Shown here: one piece after another, positions 8,812 through 21,100 of the stretch
Layout: each line of letters opens with the position of its first letter
Numbering within the stretch: the stretch's first letter is position 1
NCBI GenBank assembly: GCA_949471785.1
Contig: CASWRE010000007.1
Span: 1-64,000 of the forward strand
Length of the DNA stretch: 64,000 bases
Source of the DNA: an uncultured Lachnospiraceae bacterium
Lineage (GTDB): Bacteria; Bacillota; Clostridia; Lachnospirales; Lachnospiraceae
Direction of reading: 5' to 3'
The notes under the pieces: model-generated
What the model was told of the DNA's origin: nothing
Databases searched by the model: none
Seen by the model: only the letters and a program-made list of their open reading frames with translations
Position numbers and translations under genes: made by a program

Positions 8812-9540
8812 GTGTATCGGGTAGCGGTTTGTGACAATGAGGAGACGGAGATTGCAAAGATTCGGCGCGGTCTGTCCGGCTGGCAGGTCAGACATCTGAA
8901 TTATGAGCTGAAGATAAAAAGTTTTACAGACGCAAAGGATTTGATCGATCTGTTTCAGGAGGGCAGATATGCGCCGGACGTATTGTTTCTGGATGTGTAT
9001 ATGCCCGGGGCGTCGGGGATTGTTGTGGCAAAGGACATTCGCGATATGGGCTATGAGGGAGAGATCGTATTTATTACCACGTCCCGGGAGCATGCTTTGG
9101 AAGCGTTTGGTGTGAACGCGCTGCAGTATCTGGTTAAGCCGGTAGAGGCACAGAGGCTGTCCTCAGTGCTGGATATGCTTTTTGTGAGTGGGAGGGAAAA
9201 GCGAAAGGACTGTATACTTCTCCGTATTGACGGCCGTGTCTGCCGGATATCCGTGGACGATATCGTGTACTGTGAGGCGCAGGGCAAAAATCAGTGCCTG
9301 CATCTTTTACATGATGTCCGTCAGCAGCTCCATATGAGTATGCTGGAAATTCATGATATGCTGTCCGAACGGCAGAAATTTGTCCGGGTGGGCGTATCTT
9401 ACATTGTCAATCTGGATCATGTGGATAGTCTGAATGCACAGAAAATATGTTTGGATAATGGCGAGAATATTTTTTTGCCGAGAGGAGCTTATCAGCCCTT
9501 GCGGGAACAATATTTTCATTATTATTGTGAGAGCGTTTGA
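8812..9540 (+). CDS. LytTR-family response regulator
   Basis: A 242-residue regulator. Residues 1-120 are a receiver domain: VCDNEE acidic pocket, phospho-acceptor Asp in VLFLDVYMPG, Thr/Ser in FITTS and the Lys in YLVKPVE. Residues 140-240 are a LytTR DNA-binding domain (EAQGKNQCLHL, FVRVGVSYIVNLDHVDSL). This is the AgrA/VirR type that binds direct repeats upstream of target promoters. The start is GTG with GAGG eight bases before. The partner kinase follows after a terminator and a separate promoter. Its position just upstream of the pilus cluster suggests that it controls pilus genes (inference). Confidence 0.92.
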   Translation: MYRVAVCDNEETEIAKIRRGLSGWQVRHLNYELKIKSFTDAKDLIDLFQEGRYAPDVLFLDVYMPGASGIVVAKDIRDMGYEGEIVFITTSREHALEAFGVNALQYLVKPVEAQRLSSVLDMLFVSGREKRKDCILLRIDGRVCRISVDDIVYCEAQGKNQCLHLLHDVRQQLHMSMLEIHDMLSERQKFVRVGVSYIVNLDHVDSLNAQKICLDNGENIFLPRGAYQPLREQYFHYYCESV

Positions 9541-9541
9541 A

Positions 9542-9588
9542 AAGAAACGGCGTATTAGATTTGATGCTGACGCCGTTTCTTTTTTTTG
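9542..9588 (+). terminator. Terminator after the response regulator
   Basis: A 13-bp perfect stem, AAAGAAACGGCGT (9542-9554) with ACGCCGTTTCTTT (9571-9583), followed by more T to 9588. It separates the regulator transcript from the kinase. Confidence 0.88.
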
Positions 9589-9646
9589 CAAAACGTTCCC
9601 CTAAAAGTGCAATCCATTCCTGGCGCATTAATCAGAAAAAAAATTT

Positions 9647-9655
9647 TGATATAAT
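9647..9655 (+). promoter_or_regulatory. Extended -10 promoter of the histidine kinase
   Basis: TGA-TATAAT (9647-9655) is an extended -10 element; a weak -35 (TTAATC, 9628-9633) lies 16 bp upstream. It would start transcription about 50 bases before ATG 9711 and may drive the pilus genes too. Confidence 0.5.
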
Positions 9656-9710
9656 GCGCTATATACAGAGGTGAAATATAAATAGCAGAATATAAACGGG
9701 GAGAGATGGT

Positions 9711-11003
9711 ATGCTGGGTGGTTCGTTTGGGGTGTCCCTGCTTCGCAACGGTATAGGCGCTTTACTGATGCTGTCGGTTTTTTTGATGCTGGACAGACCA
9801 AAGTTTTCCATGAAAAAGACGGCGTTATGTTATGCGCTGTATGGTTTTGTGCTGGTATTGGTTTTCAGCGCCTGGTATGTGGCTGACGGGGACAGCTTTA
9901 TCCGATTTGCCGGTCTGCTGACCTTTCCGCTGACAGGGGTCTTTTGCACACTGCTTTCCGGCGACGGGCTGAACGTGTCCCTGTATAAAATATCGCTGGC
10001 CTTTTATCTTTTGTCCGTGTGCGTTTTCTGCGGGGTGGATATTTCTCGGTGGCTGTTTGACGGGGATATGTGGGCGGATATTATCATCCGTTTTCTGGTT
10101 GTGGGGATGATTCTGTTCGGTGTCAAACGGTTTCAGTCTTTCTATCTGAGTAATCTGGATTTCCTGCGGGATAAGACGGATCTGTTGAGCGTGGCTGCCA
10201 TGACGGTATCCTTCATGCTGGCGGCTTTGGTGGCTTTTCTGCCCTCGAATCGCTTTTTTTCCGTGTACAGTATGCTGCGTATGCTGGCGATCCTGTTTAT
10301 GGCGGGGCTTGTCCAGTATCTCAGTTTTCATCTGCATATCCATCTGGGACAGATGCGCAGCTATCAGGCAGAGAAACAGCTGTTGGAAATGAACGAGCAT
10401 TTCCTGCTCCGCCAGCTGGAGCAGGAGCGGACGGCCCAGGAGGAAGCGGCCAGGATTCGTCATGATGTGCGTCATCACTGTATGGCGCTTGGTGAATATA
10501 TAAAGAAAGGCGATACAGAAAAGGCGCTTTTTTATCTGAAACAGTATGTCGCCGACGCGGAGAGCACGGCGCCGGGGCATATCTGTGATAACAGCTCTGT
10601 GGACGGGATTCTTTCTGCATACGCGGGCCATGCCGCCAGGGAGGATATCCGGGTGGACATGGATGTGACGGTGGAACAGAATCTGCCGGTCAGGGATATT
10701 GACCTGGTGGCTATTCTTGCCAATATTTTTGAAAATGCCATTCAGGGTTGCCGTTCTTCCGGAAAGGACAAGCCGCAGATCCAGATGCGCATGGCCAGGA
10801 AAGGGCATAAGATCGTCATTCAGTGCCGCAACACCAGCGCGGAAAATATCCATTTCCATAACGGACTGCCCCAGGCGGAACGGGGCAGCAGCATGGGAAT
10901 ATCCAGTATTGTAAAGACCGCGGCCCGATACGATGGGGAGACGGACTTTCTGGTGGAAAACGGCATGTTTGTCACCCGGGTGCTTTTGAACCTGGCAGAA
11001 TAA
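9711..11003 (+). CDS. GHKL-type sensor histidine kinase (AgrC-like)
   Basis: A 430-residue membrane kinase. The first 205 residues hold six or so hydrophobic segments. A linker coiled coil (AEKQLLEMNEHFLLRQLEQERTAQEEA) follows. The H-box is RIRHDVRHHCMAL, the N-box is ILANIFENAIQGC and the G-box region is RGSSMGISSI. Together these mark the AgrC/ComD class that senses peptides and phosphorylates a LytTR regulator. No agrB/agrD-like genes are in the window, so the signal is unknown. No terminator is seen in the 60 bases before pilT, so the kinase and the pilus genes may share a transcript. Confidence 0.9.
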   Translation: MLGGSFGVSLLRNGIGALLMLSVFLMLDRPKFSMKKTALCYALYGFVLVLVFSAWYVADGDSFIRFAGLLTFPLTGVFCTLLSGDGLNVSLYKISLAFYLLSVCVFCGVDISRWLFDGDMWADIIIRFLVVGMILFGVKRFQSFYLSNLDFLRDKTDLLSVAAMTVSFMLAALVAFLPSNRFFSVYSMLRMLAILFMAGLVQYLSFHLHIHLGQMRSYQAEKQLLEMNEHFLLRQLEQERTAQEEAARIRHDVRHHCMALGEYIKKGDTEKALFYLKQYVADAESTAPGHICDNSSVDGILSAYAGHAAREDIRVDMDVTVEQNLPVRDIDLVAILANIFENAIQGCRSSGKDKPQIQMRMARKGHKIVIQCRNTSAENIHFHNGLPQAERGSSMGISSIVKTAARYDGETDFLVENGMFVTRVLLNLAE

Positions 11004-11063
11004 GGGAAGGCCCGGGACACATGCATAAAAGAGAGAGAGAATAAAAGGAAGGTGGAAATCGTG

Positions 11064-12113
11064 ATGAATATAGAAGAGGTTTTGACAAAAGCGGCGGCCA
11101 TGGGAGCCAGCGACGTGCACTTGACGGTGGGGCTCCCGCCGAAAGCCAGGGTGAACGGAAACCTGGTTTCCATGCAGTACCCGGAACTTACGGCGGAGGA
11201 TACGCTGGAAGCCGCCGCTCATGTCATGGGCCGTGACCGGCTGGAGCGGCTGCAGGCTGAGGGGGAATGTGACCTGGCTTACGCCATACCGGGGCAGGGC
11301 AGGTACAGGGTAAATGCGTTTATGCAGAGGGGGGCCGCGGCTCTGGCTTTCCGCCTGGTGGCGTCCCAGGTACCGTCCCCCGAGACGCTGGGCGTGCCCG
11401 CCTCCATCATCGATCTCTATCAGAGAAAGAGAGGGCTGGTGCTGGTGACAGGTCCAACGGGAAGCGGTAAATCCACCACGCTGGCGGCCATTATCGATAA
11501 GGTGAATCGGCACAGGGATGCTCATATCATTACGCTGGAAGATCCCATCGAGTACAATCATCCGCACAGGATGTCCATGGTAAATCAGAGGGAGATTGGC
11601 ATGGATACCAAAAGCTATGCCAATGCCCTGCGGGCGGCCCTGCGGGAGGACCCCGACGTGATCCTGGTGGGGGAGATGCGGGACTATGAAACGATCAGCG
11701 TGGCCGTTACCGCGGCAGAGACGGGACATTTAGTGTTGTCCACGTTACATACCATAGGGGCGGCCAGCACGGTGGACCGCATTATTGACGTGTTTCCGCC
11801 GCACCAGCAGCAGCAGATCCGGGTCCAGCTCGCCAATGTGCTGGAGGCGGTCATCTCTCAGCAGCTGATCCCCCGGGCGGACGGCGGCGGGCGGGTCGCG
11901 GCCTTTGAGGTGCTGCATGCCAATACGGCCATACGGAATCTGATCCGGGAGGGCAAATCCCACCAGATCGCCAACATTATGCAGACCGGCCGCAGGCTGG
12001 GCATGATTACCATGGATGACGCCATCGTTCAGCTCGTCCGGGACGGGAAGATCAGCCGCCGGATGGCGGTGGCCTTTGCCCAGGACCCGGATTCGATGGA
12101 AAATAAATTCTGA
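11064..12113 (+). CDS. pilT: Type IV pilus retraction ATPase
   Basis: A 349-residue hexameric ATPase that powers pilus disassembly and twitching. Conserved parts are SDVHLTVGLPP at the N-terminus, Walker A GPTGSGKST (near residue 130), the Asp box LEDPIEYNH, Walker B DPDVILVGEMRD, and the His box AAETGHLVLSTLHT. Length fits PilT. The absence of the N-terminal MshEN domain and of a Cys4 zinc site distinguishes it from PilB (29852). ATG 11064 is taken as the start; in-frame GTG codons at 11052 and 11061 are alternatives behind AAGGAAGG. It opens the pilus cluster. Confidence 0.93.
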   Translation: MNIEEVLTKAAAMGASDVHLTVGLPPKARVNGNLVSMQYPELTAEDTLEAAAHVMGRDRLERLQAEGECDLAYAIPGQGRYRVNAFMQRGAAALAFRLVASQVPSPETLGVPASIIDLYQRKRGLVLVTGPTGSGKSTTLAAIIDKVNRHRDAHIITLEDPIEYNHPHRMSMVNQREIGMDTKSYANALRAALREDPDVILVGEMRDYETISVAVTAAETGHLVLSTLHTIGAASTVDRIIDVFPPHQQQQIRVQLANVLEAVISQQLIPRADGGGRVAAFEVLHANTAIRNLIREGKSHQIANIMQTGRRLGMITMDDAIVQLVRDGKISRRMAVAFAQDPDSMENKF

Positions 12114-12169
12114 TTTGTCTTGCCGCGGCGTGTTTTTAACGGCGAGTTCTTTTCGTGAGAGGAATATAT

Positions 12170-15100
12170 ATGAAGATATACCGAAAAAACGGATTTACAT
12201 TGGTAGAGCTGATCGTTGTGCTGGCGATTGTGGGTATTCTGGCGACTGCCGGGATATTGTCTGCCGGGCATTTTATAAAACTGGCGGAATTCCGTAAAAA
12301 TGAAGAGAATGCCAAGACCGCTTTTCTTGCGGCGGAATCCACGCTGACCTGGTATCGTTCCTCGGGGGAATGGGACGCTTTCCGGGAAGAAGTGATGGCG
12401 AAAGGAACTCTCAACGATACATTTGACGCGGGTGATGAGAAAAACGGTCGCATCTATGCCGTTACGATCAATGATACGGGCGGAGGGGCTGCGCCGTCGG
12501 CTTCTGAGGGGCTGGCCAGAAGGCTCCTGGAGGGCGGCGCTTACAGCGGAGACTTTTTTGACGCGGCTATAGCCTTGGAGATCGATGTGGAGACGGGAAA
12601 GGTGTACGCCGCTTTTTACGGTACCCGTTGTCATACGCTGTCCTATGACGGGACGAATACAAACGGTGTGCTGAGCATCAGCGCCCAGGACCCTGCCCGT
12701 ACATATGAAGAGCGCCGGAAATATCTGCTGGGCTATTATGCCGCGGATCTCGTCAATGTGGTGGCTTTGAAGCCCGTCCGGTTGAAAGTCACGACGATCA
12801 GTCTGATCAACAGCGAGACGCTTTCTCTGAATTGGACCAGTAATTCCAGGCATGATAACCTGGACGTGAAGTTCGCGGTGGGTTTTTATGATAAACATAC
12901 CAATAGGGAACTGTTTTCCACGGAGGTCGGGCAGGCGCAGAGGGATGCGCTGAGGGCGGGCCGCCAGACGGTGGATCTGGATCTGACAGTACCGGACGCC
13001 GCCGGCCACCGGCCGATCGGGACGTGGGCATTTCCCCTGAGTTATCAGGGGGGCGCGGACGGTTCCGGCGGCAGGTATTCCCTGACGCTGGACGGCATGA
13101 TGACCGCGGAGCTGACGGCGGTGATCGAAAGCGGAAAGGGCGGTTTGGCCGGAATTGCAGATCCCGGCCAGATTCAGCGGCAATACAGTACCAGTATCAC
13201 GAGATTGGGAGACGAAGTCGCCGAGCTGAAAGCTCCCCTGGATATCTATGCGAAAATAACGGTGGAGCCAGATTACACATACGCTGCAGAAGGGACCTTT
13301 ACGGAATACAGGGCCAGCGGCGAGGCGGCTTCCAATATAGAAAATACGCTTTATGCTCGGGCCGCGGAGACCGGCGCCGGACTGGACGCCGAAATCAGCA
13401 AATTCCGCCATCTCTCTAACATACGCTATTATGATCCGGATAAAGCGGCTGAGTTTAAGCTGACCGAAGGGAATATGGACTGGACAGCCGCGGGGACAGG
13501 GGCGTATGGACTGACCGTGGATGAAGGTGCAGGCGGCCTCCGAAGCCTTACGTGGCAGGCAGCAGCCGGGGAAGGCGGCCGGACCCTGGATTTTCCTTCT
13601 GTAGAAATGCTGTCCGTCCGTCATACATTCAGGGGGGGAAGTACGTCTGCGGTGATTTCCAATCTGAAATTGGGGGCGGATTCTGTGCCGAAGGATACGC
13701 AGGTTGAGGCGCTCTATGCCACAGACGCGGAGCAAAAAAGCCATCAGACGCACTATATCGGCCTGTTTGGCGAGACAGAAGGTACGATTCAGGACATCAC
13801 GCTGTCCGATCCGAGCCTTGTCCTGGCGGATGTGAGCAGAAATCTGGCGGGCGAAGAGATTCCGGAGGCGACGCAGGAGTTCAGACATATATACGGTGCG
13901 GGTATCCTGAGCGGCAGATGTCAGGGTACGCTCAAAAACATCTCGGTCCGAACCACGGAAAAGGATCTTCCGATCGTTACCGTGAATATCAGAAACAGAA
14001 CAGAGGCAGATACAGAGCCGGCGGCTATCGGCGGCCTGGTGGGCGTGGTCGCGGGGAAGGATGAAATATCCGGCGATTTAGTCTGTTTAAACAGCTTTTT
14101 CAAGGACGGTGCGTGGACGGCGCCTCAGCCTGAACTGAGCGGATTGACAGTGGAGGGGGCGGTTACAGGCATCTTGCCGGATCTTAACGGCGCCCGGGAC
14201 TGGGAATCTGCCGCCGGCAATTACCTGCGTGGCGTAGGCGGTATCTTCGGCCACGTGCAGATTGGCAGAGGAACAGATCCGGTAGCCCTGCAAACCGGTA
14301 AGATACAGATTGCGTCCTGCCGGAATCATGCCGGCGTGACGGGAAATATGCTTACCGGCGGCATTGCCGGATCTGTGAGGGATGCTGCCGGTACGAATAC
14401 CGATTGGAGCGCCCTGGGAGAAGAGAACGCCAGTATACGTGACTGTGTCAATGACGGCCTGGTGCTTTGCTCGGCCAGTCCCGAGAACCCGGACAATACC
14501 CTGGAGGGACGGTATTTCGGCGGGATCACAGGCTATGGTTATTCGGCATTTATCTATCAATCGGTCAGCGCGTCCGGCCGGGCCGGGGGATACCGTTATG
14601 CTTATGAGCAAAAAGGTACCGTACTCAAAGGCCGTTACGTAGGCGGTATCATCGGTTATGGCGGCAACAGCAGTCTGGCCGGATGCCATACAGAGAAAGA
14701 CGGCTATGTGCTGGGAAACGACCATGTGGGCGGTATTGCGGGCGGAATGGAAAAGGATGCCGCAACAGCTATCCGGGGGACCGCGGGCGCCGCCGTGACT
14801 ACCAATGGAAGCCATGTGGTCGGAAACGAGTATGTGGGCGGTATCATAGGTGAAAACGGCAGTACGGAGTCATCGGCGACGACCGTGACGAATTGTGTTA
14901 ACAATGGCATCGTGGCGGGGTACGGTAAATTCATCGGCGGTATTGTGGGTTATAACGGCCAAGCGGGTACCATCCGGAATTGCGCCAGCAATCTTCCGGA
15001 CCATAACGGATCTCTGCTGAAAACCATTGTAGAGGACTGGAAAGCGGGGGGCGATTGCGTCGGAGGCCTGGCAGGTTACAACAATGGCGAGATCGTATTC

Positions 15101-18100
15101 GAGAGCGGCAGCAGTCTTGCGGAAAAATCCCTGTCCGGTATCGTGGCGGGCGGAAATTATGTAGGCGGCCTTGTGGGCTTCAATGATGTCAGCGCTGTCC
15201 TGGATGTGCACTATACATTGATCAGCGGACAGGTGTATGCGTCGGGAAACGGCGTGGGCGGTCTGATCGGCCTGAATGCGTCTGAAAATGTTCTGGGACA
15301 GACCCTCAAAGTCAGACCTTCCGGCGTCAGGGGAAGATACTATGTGGGCGGTATCATCGGCGCGAACGTAGTTAATCTGAGCAAAGATGTGATTGTGAAG
15401 GGGCTCCAGGCCGATAACCGGCTGGGCAGCATCACAGGCGATGCTTTTACCGGCGGTGTGATCGGCTATCAGCGGACATACACCGCAGATCAGTTAAAGA
15501 TTACAGGCAGCGGCAGCCTGTGGAATTATATGGAAGGCAGTTCGGCGGAAAGGCTGCTTCCGGGGCTGGATGATCATAATGTACCCGGGAAAGCGGTGGC
15601 CTCACGAAATCCCCATATTCTGACCATTAAGGAAATTCCCAACGGCAGCGGTCTGCAGATCAACACGGACAACAATAATATCCCGATTTCCTGCAGCCTT
15701 TACACCGGGGGTGTCGTGGGCTACTGTGAGCGGTACAGCCGTCTGGCGCTTGTCAATTGTGTGAATTCCGGGGCGTTGTCCAGACGCGGTACAGGGGAGA
15801 CGGGAACGGCCGGACTGATATCGCTGAGGGCATATCTGGACAGCAGTGAGGTAGACGCCGATACGGCGGCCCTTGAAGATGATATCCGGGTGTCTATAGG
15901 CGGTGGTATTATCGGGGCCAATCTCGACCATCAGGTGGTTGACAAATGCAAAAACAAGGGCGCTATGAGAGGCTTCATAGGCCTTGGCGGCATCGTGGGC
16001 TTTAACGCGGGCGGCGTGTTTAACTGTACGCTTTCCGACAATTTCGGCAATACGGCGCTGGATTACATAGGCGGTATCGTGGGCCTGAATGTGCAGGCCG
16101 ATTCAGGGAAACAGGGAGAAAATAAAAAGGAATTTAACTATACGGACGTGGAAAATACGAAACGGGCATATACATCCGGGACGGTTGCCGGCTGTGTCGC
16201 GTCAAGCGGCATCAGTATTGCCGGGCGCAGCTTCGTGGGTGGCATTGCCGGCTACAATATGTCAGGGGCGCGTCTTGAGAAAAACAGCAGCAGAGCCAAT
16301 ATTATCGCGGCCGGAAATTATGTGGGCGGCATTGCCGGGGCCAACAGCGGAGCGATTCTGCAGACGGCGGTAAGCCCGAATGACCCGACGGCCGGTATCG
16401 GTGTGAGTGCCGCGAATATTACCGGAAACAGAGGAGAAGGTATCGGCGGGCTCGTGGGCTGGAACCAGGCCGGCGGCAGCCTTGAGGCAGAAGGCGGCGC
16501 CGCGGACGAAGTGGTTGTGGTGAGCGCCGGCGTGACGGTCACCGGAAGGGAGAAGGCAGGCGGTATTGTCGGTATCCATGGAGGGTCACTGGGCGGCAGC
16601 GGCAAATACCTGGTATGCGAAGCGAAGCTTGTCCGGGCCGTCGAGGACTGTGCCGGAGGTATTATCGGAGCAGCAGAAATAGAGGCCGGGACGCAGGAGG
16701 ATGGGGGCGGAATGATTTCCCATGCCATAAACAGATCAGAAGAAGTCACGGCTGACCGGGGAAGAGCCGGAGGCATTGTGGCGGTGAATAACGATGGTTT
16801 TACTGTTTCTTCGTGTATCAATCAGGGAAATGTAAACAGCGACCAGGGCTATGCGGGAGGCATCGTTGCCGAGAACTACGGCAGTATAAACGACTGTACT
16901 GTGGAGCCGGACGGAGCGGATATGGTGATCGCAAGCCGGGGCGCAGACGCTATCGGAGCCGTCTGCGCGGTAAATTACGGCAATATCAGCGGCAGCAGGG
17001 CAATGAAAGTAGGAATTCTTTCCCGGGCGTTGGAAGTCAGATTAGAGGGAAATGCCGGCATCGTGGGCGGTATTGCAGGTAAAAATGCGGGCGGACGGAT
17101 CGTTGGCAGTTCTGTGGGAGAGGATTCCGCGGTTCCCGTCAATTATATGCCCCGTGTGGAGAGTTCCGCCGGCAATCTGATTGTAGGCGTCGTCGCGGGC
17201 CTGAACGAGGGCGGCCTGGGCCGGGAGGGAAAGATTTCGCATGTGACGGTTTCCGATATTTCCGTGAGCGGTTTCGGGAATTACCGGTATCTGGGCGGCA
17301 TTGTGGGTGAGAACAGCCCTGGGCCGGACGCTGTTGTGGAGGCATGTACCGTCAAAAATATGGTGATCAGGCAGACGGGCGGCAGCGAGGCCGGCAACTG
17401 TTACGGCGGTATTGCCGGAAACAACGGCGGCGAGCTGGACGGCTGTATGATCCGGGATATCACAGTGGATGTCCAGGGAGTCTATACCGCCACGTCCACC
17501 AGTACGGCGGCGGAGAAAGAACGCCTTTCCAGCCATGTGGGCGGGATAGCCGGCAAAAATGAGGAGAGCGGCCATATTACGGGCTGTCTGATCGAGTCCG
17601 CGGGAAACGGCAGGGTCAATACGATACGTACAGAAAACGGTATGGCAGGCGGCGTGGCCGGGTACAATAAGGGCTGCATCGAGCTGTCCGGCGACGCGGT
17701 GACGGCGGAATTGATGGAAACAGAGGCCGCGACAGCAGGCGGGAAGGAAAAAGTCCATACGGCTCAGGCTCTAATCAGAGCGGCGGTAAGGCAAAACGTT
17801 AAAAAGGACGCCCAATATGTGCTGTGGGAGAACGGAACCCGGCTGCTGAACCAGCAGCGCTACAATGACTGGAATAGAAGCCAGGTTTCCGAGAAAAACA
17901 GCGACGGGGATTCCAGGACTCTGAAGCTTCTCATGGAAGCCAACGGAAATCTGGGAGGTATCACGGCCTACAACATAGGTTCTGTCAACTACTGCGCTTC
18001 CGGGAACTGGTACCTGAACAACCAGTCTGAGGCTATCGGCGTGGGAACCGGCGGTATCATCGGCATGAATGAATCGGATGAGAATCTGTCCTTTCTGCTG

Positions 18101-21100
18101 AATCAGGCTTTTGTGGGAAGAGAGCTTAAAGATAATGATACAAACCGTTTTGCGGGCGGTATTATCGGAAACCAGAATAATGCCGCCGGCGGCTGGATGA
18201 TAGAGAATTGTGTCAACTATGGCACCGTTTACTGCAGGAAAACCCATTATTCCGGAGGCATCATAGGCCAGTGGACCGGCAGTGGAGGCAGTATCGAAAA
18301 ATGCTATAATTTCGGAAATCTTCAGACCACCTACGGCACAGGCTGGGTAGGCGCTTCCGGCGGTATCGTGGCGCAGCTCTACCATGCCTATACAGATCAT
18401 GAGTACAATATTGTCAGCTGTGAGAACCATGGAAATATTTACGGGCGCGAGGGGCAGAATACTTCCAATTGCGCCAATGACAGCGCAGGGATACTGGGAA
18501 ATGTGACCGCCTATACGACGGACGCGGCCCAGGCGCAGCGTTTTTCGATTCATGTGGTCGATTGTGTCAATGGCGCGGGCGTTGAGATTTATTCGGGTTC
18601 AATGGCTTCCGGGATCGTGGGATTCTTTTCCTGCGACAACAGCCCCAATGCCGGTAATATCACCAACGCTACGGGAAATATCATTCTCAATATTGAGAGG
18701 TGCAGGAATTATGCGAAAACTTTGAAGGGGGTTCAGTTTGTCGCCGGTATTTTCGGCGACAGATATGGGAAGCAGGGGGCTTTACAGACTACTTTGAAAC
18801 ACTGCTTTTCGGTAAACCGCGGTAATAGTGATTATAATCAAGTAAATCATCCAATCATTTCCCTTACAACAGGAAATAGTCAACCCGGCCTTATCAATAA
18901 CGGACTCTCGGGCGCTGTTAATTATTTCCTGAGCGAGTATGAGAGGAATACATGGAGCAATGTCAGGAATTTAAATAATACTGTGCATAATGGCTTACAA
19001 TATGCCAACGGCGCCTGGGCGTATAGTGTCGTCAACGACCAAACCCGGTATTTCCTGTATGTATATACTGGTCAGAGCGACATAAGAAATATGAATTTTA
19101 CAGGGCTTAAAGCCGGAGATCCTGTCATACTCCAGGGCCAGACGATAGGCAAAGTCCTCTTCACAACGCCTGTGGCTCAAGGCTATGGCGATATGGCCTC
19201 GGTCGTGGAAGAGGATGTATACGGAATCCGTTACGGCGTAAATGCCGTTGACGATGCCAGGATCTTCGACGACTATGTGCGGGAGTTCTGTTACCGGGAG
19301 GCCAATATGCTTCTTCCGCCGGAGAAGGCCGTCCTGTCGAAGGACGGGGAGAACAGATTTACCCTCAGGGTGGATGCTCCCGCTTATGCCGAAGGCGATG
19401 TGAACTATGAGGCAGCCCTGTACAGAAAAGGCGAGGGCGAGGAGGCAGAGATCGTTTCGGCAGCGGAGATCCTGTTGCCGGCCGGCGCGGTAAAGGGTGA
19501 GAATGATACCTTTACATTTGCCGGGGATACCTGCACCTTTACGCTTTCGGACGACGTGCTTGGGCAGGGCGGCGAAATATATGCAGTGGTAAGGGCCGTG
19601 CCCGCTGACGGAACGGGCAGTAAGTCTGATCCGGTGGAGTCTAACCGGGTGTCCATCGGCAGCGTTCTGCCGGACCCGAAGCTCCGTGTCGAGCTGGTGG
19701 AGAGCGGCAACAGCCATGCATACCGGCTCCGTCTGGATAATGCGGAGGATTATGATGCGGGCACGGTAACCGTGACGAGGATGGACGGCAATCCTGTGAC
19801 CTTTGACGTAAAGGGAAGCGGAGTCATAAACAACGTGGGTATTCCGCTCCAGCAGCTGACCGTTCAGGTGAAAAACGGCGCGGCGGTATCGGCGGCGGCA
19901 GCCGTACCCGTGTATCTGCCGGCAAACCATATACCGCTGATTCCGATTAAAGACGGGAATAGAAAACCTGTATGGGAAGTGACGGGAACCAGCCTGGCAG
20001 ATATGAGCATTTCGGTGACGATACCGGGAGGCAGCGGATCAATCACTACGCCGCCTGTCTATCGGGCGGAGCTGATCGGGACCTGGAAAGATGACCGGGG
20101 AGCCCGGCATGAAGAAACCGTATTCTGCAGTACCGATATCCTTACGACGGCCAACGGCACGACGACGGCGGTATTTACTAACCTGCCGGAGTATTTGGCT
20201 GGAGATCCGGGCCTGGATTTGACCCTGCCGGCGAATGTTACAACGGATTTGAAACTTCGCGTATGGTATGCCCAGTCGGGCCTGGGCCCCGTATACACCT
20301 GTTCGGGCCTGAATGCGGCGGGTAATGCCGTGACGGAGGCTGACGCCGACAGCCGGGTTCTGTCCGGATCGCCGGACAGTGGGGCGGCTGGCGGCTATGG
20401 CTATACCTGGGAGCATCTCTACACGCCGGTGCTGAAAGCAAACGCGGGAAAATTTGAAAATTATCGATGGGAATCCGATGGGGAGATCTTCGCATTCCTG
20501 CCGGCGCCTGTGCTTATGAGCGACGGTACGAGCGCAGATAATCCTCTTATTCCGGCAGTCGATATCAATGGCCACTTAACCTATACCTTTAAATGGGATG
20601 AGGGCGGCTCCGGAGGTTCTTATACCGTATCCCTTGCCGGGGTTGTCAGAGACCAGAATGGCGATGTGGTCAGGAAGGTATCCCTGGCGACGAACCGTTC
20701 TGTGAACGAAACACAGCTTACGCTGGATGCCGAGGACTGGTCTTATAACGAGGTGGAGCTTACCGTAACACGGAAAGGCGACGGCGGTGCGGCTGCGCCG
20801 ACGATCGGGCTTACGTCTGTCCAAACCTATGCGGTGCAGAGCAGGCTGCCCCAGCCGTCTCAGCCCAGGGCGGTCAACGCGGATATCAATGAGCTGAATT
20901 ACGAGATTGAGTGGGACCCCATAGAGCCGGAGATGGGCTGCGGTTCTTACGAGGTGTTCGTTAAGGAAAATAACGCCAGCGCCAGTATCGGTACGATGGC
21001 CGTAAACGAAAAAACCGGCGGCGTCTATAAAATGACGGCGGATCTGGAGTCTTATGCCGGAAAGGATATACAGATTTATGTAGTGGCGATGCCCGCGGCG

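Noticed and set aside
9825-11729. 634-codon - strand frame opposite the kinase and pilT
   Set aside because: Covers two well-supported genes and shows no motif; a compositional shadow.
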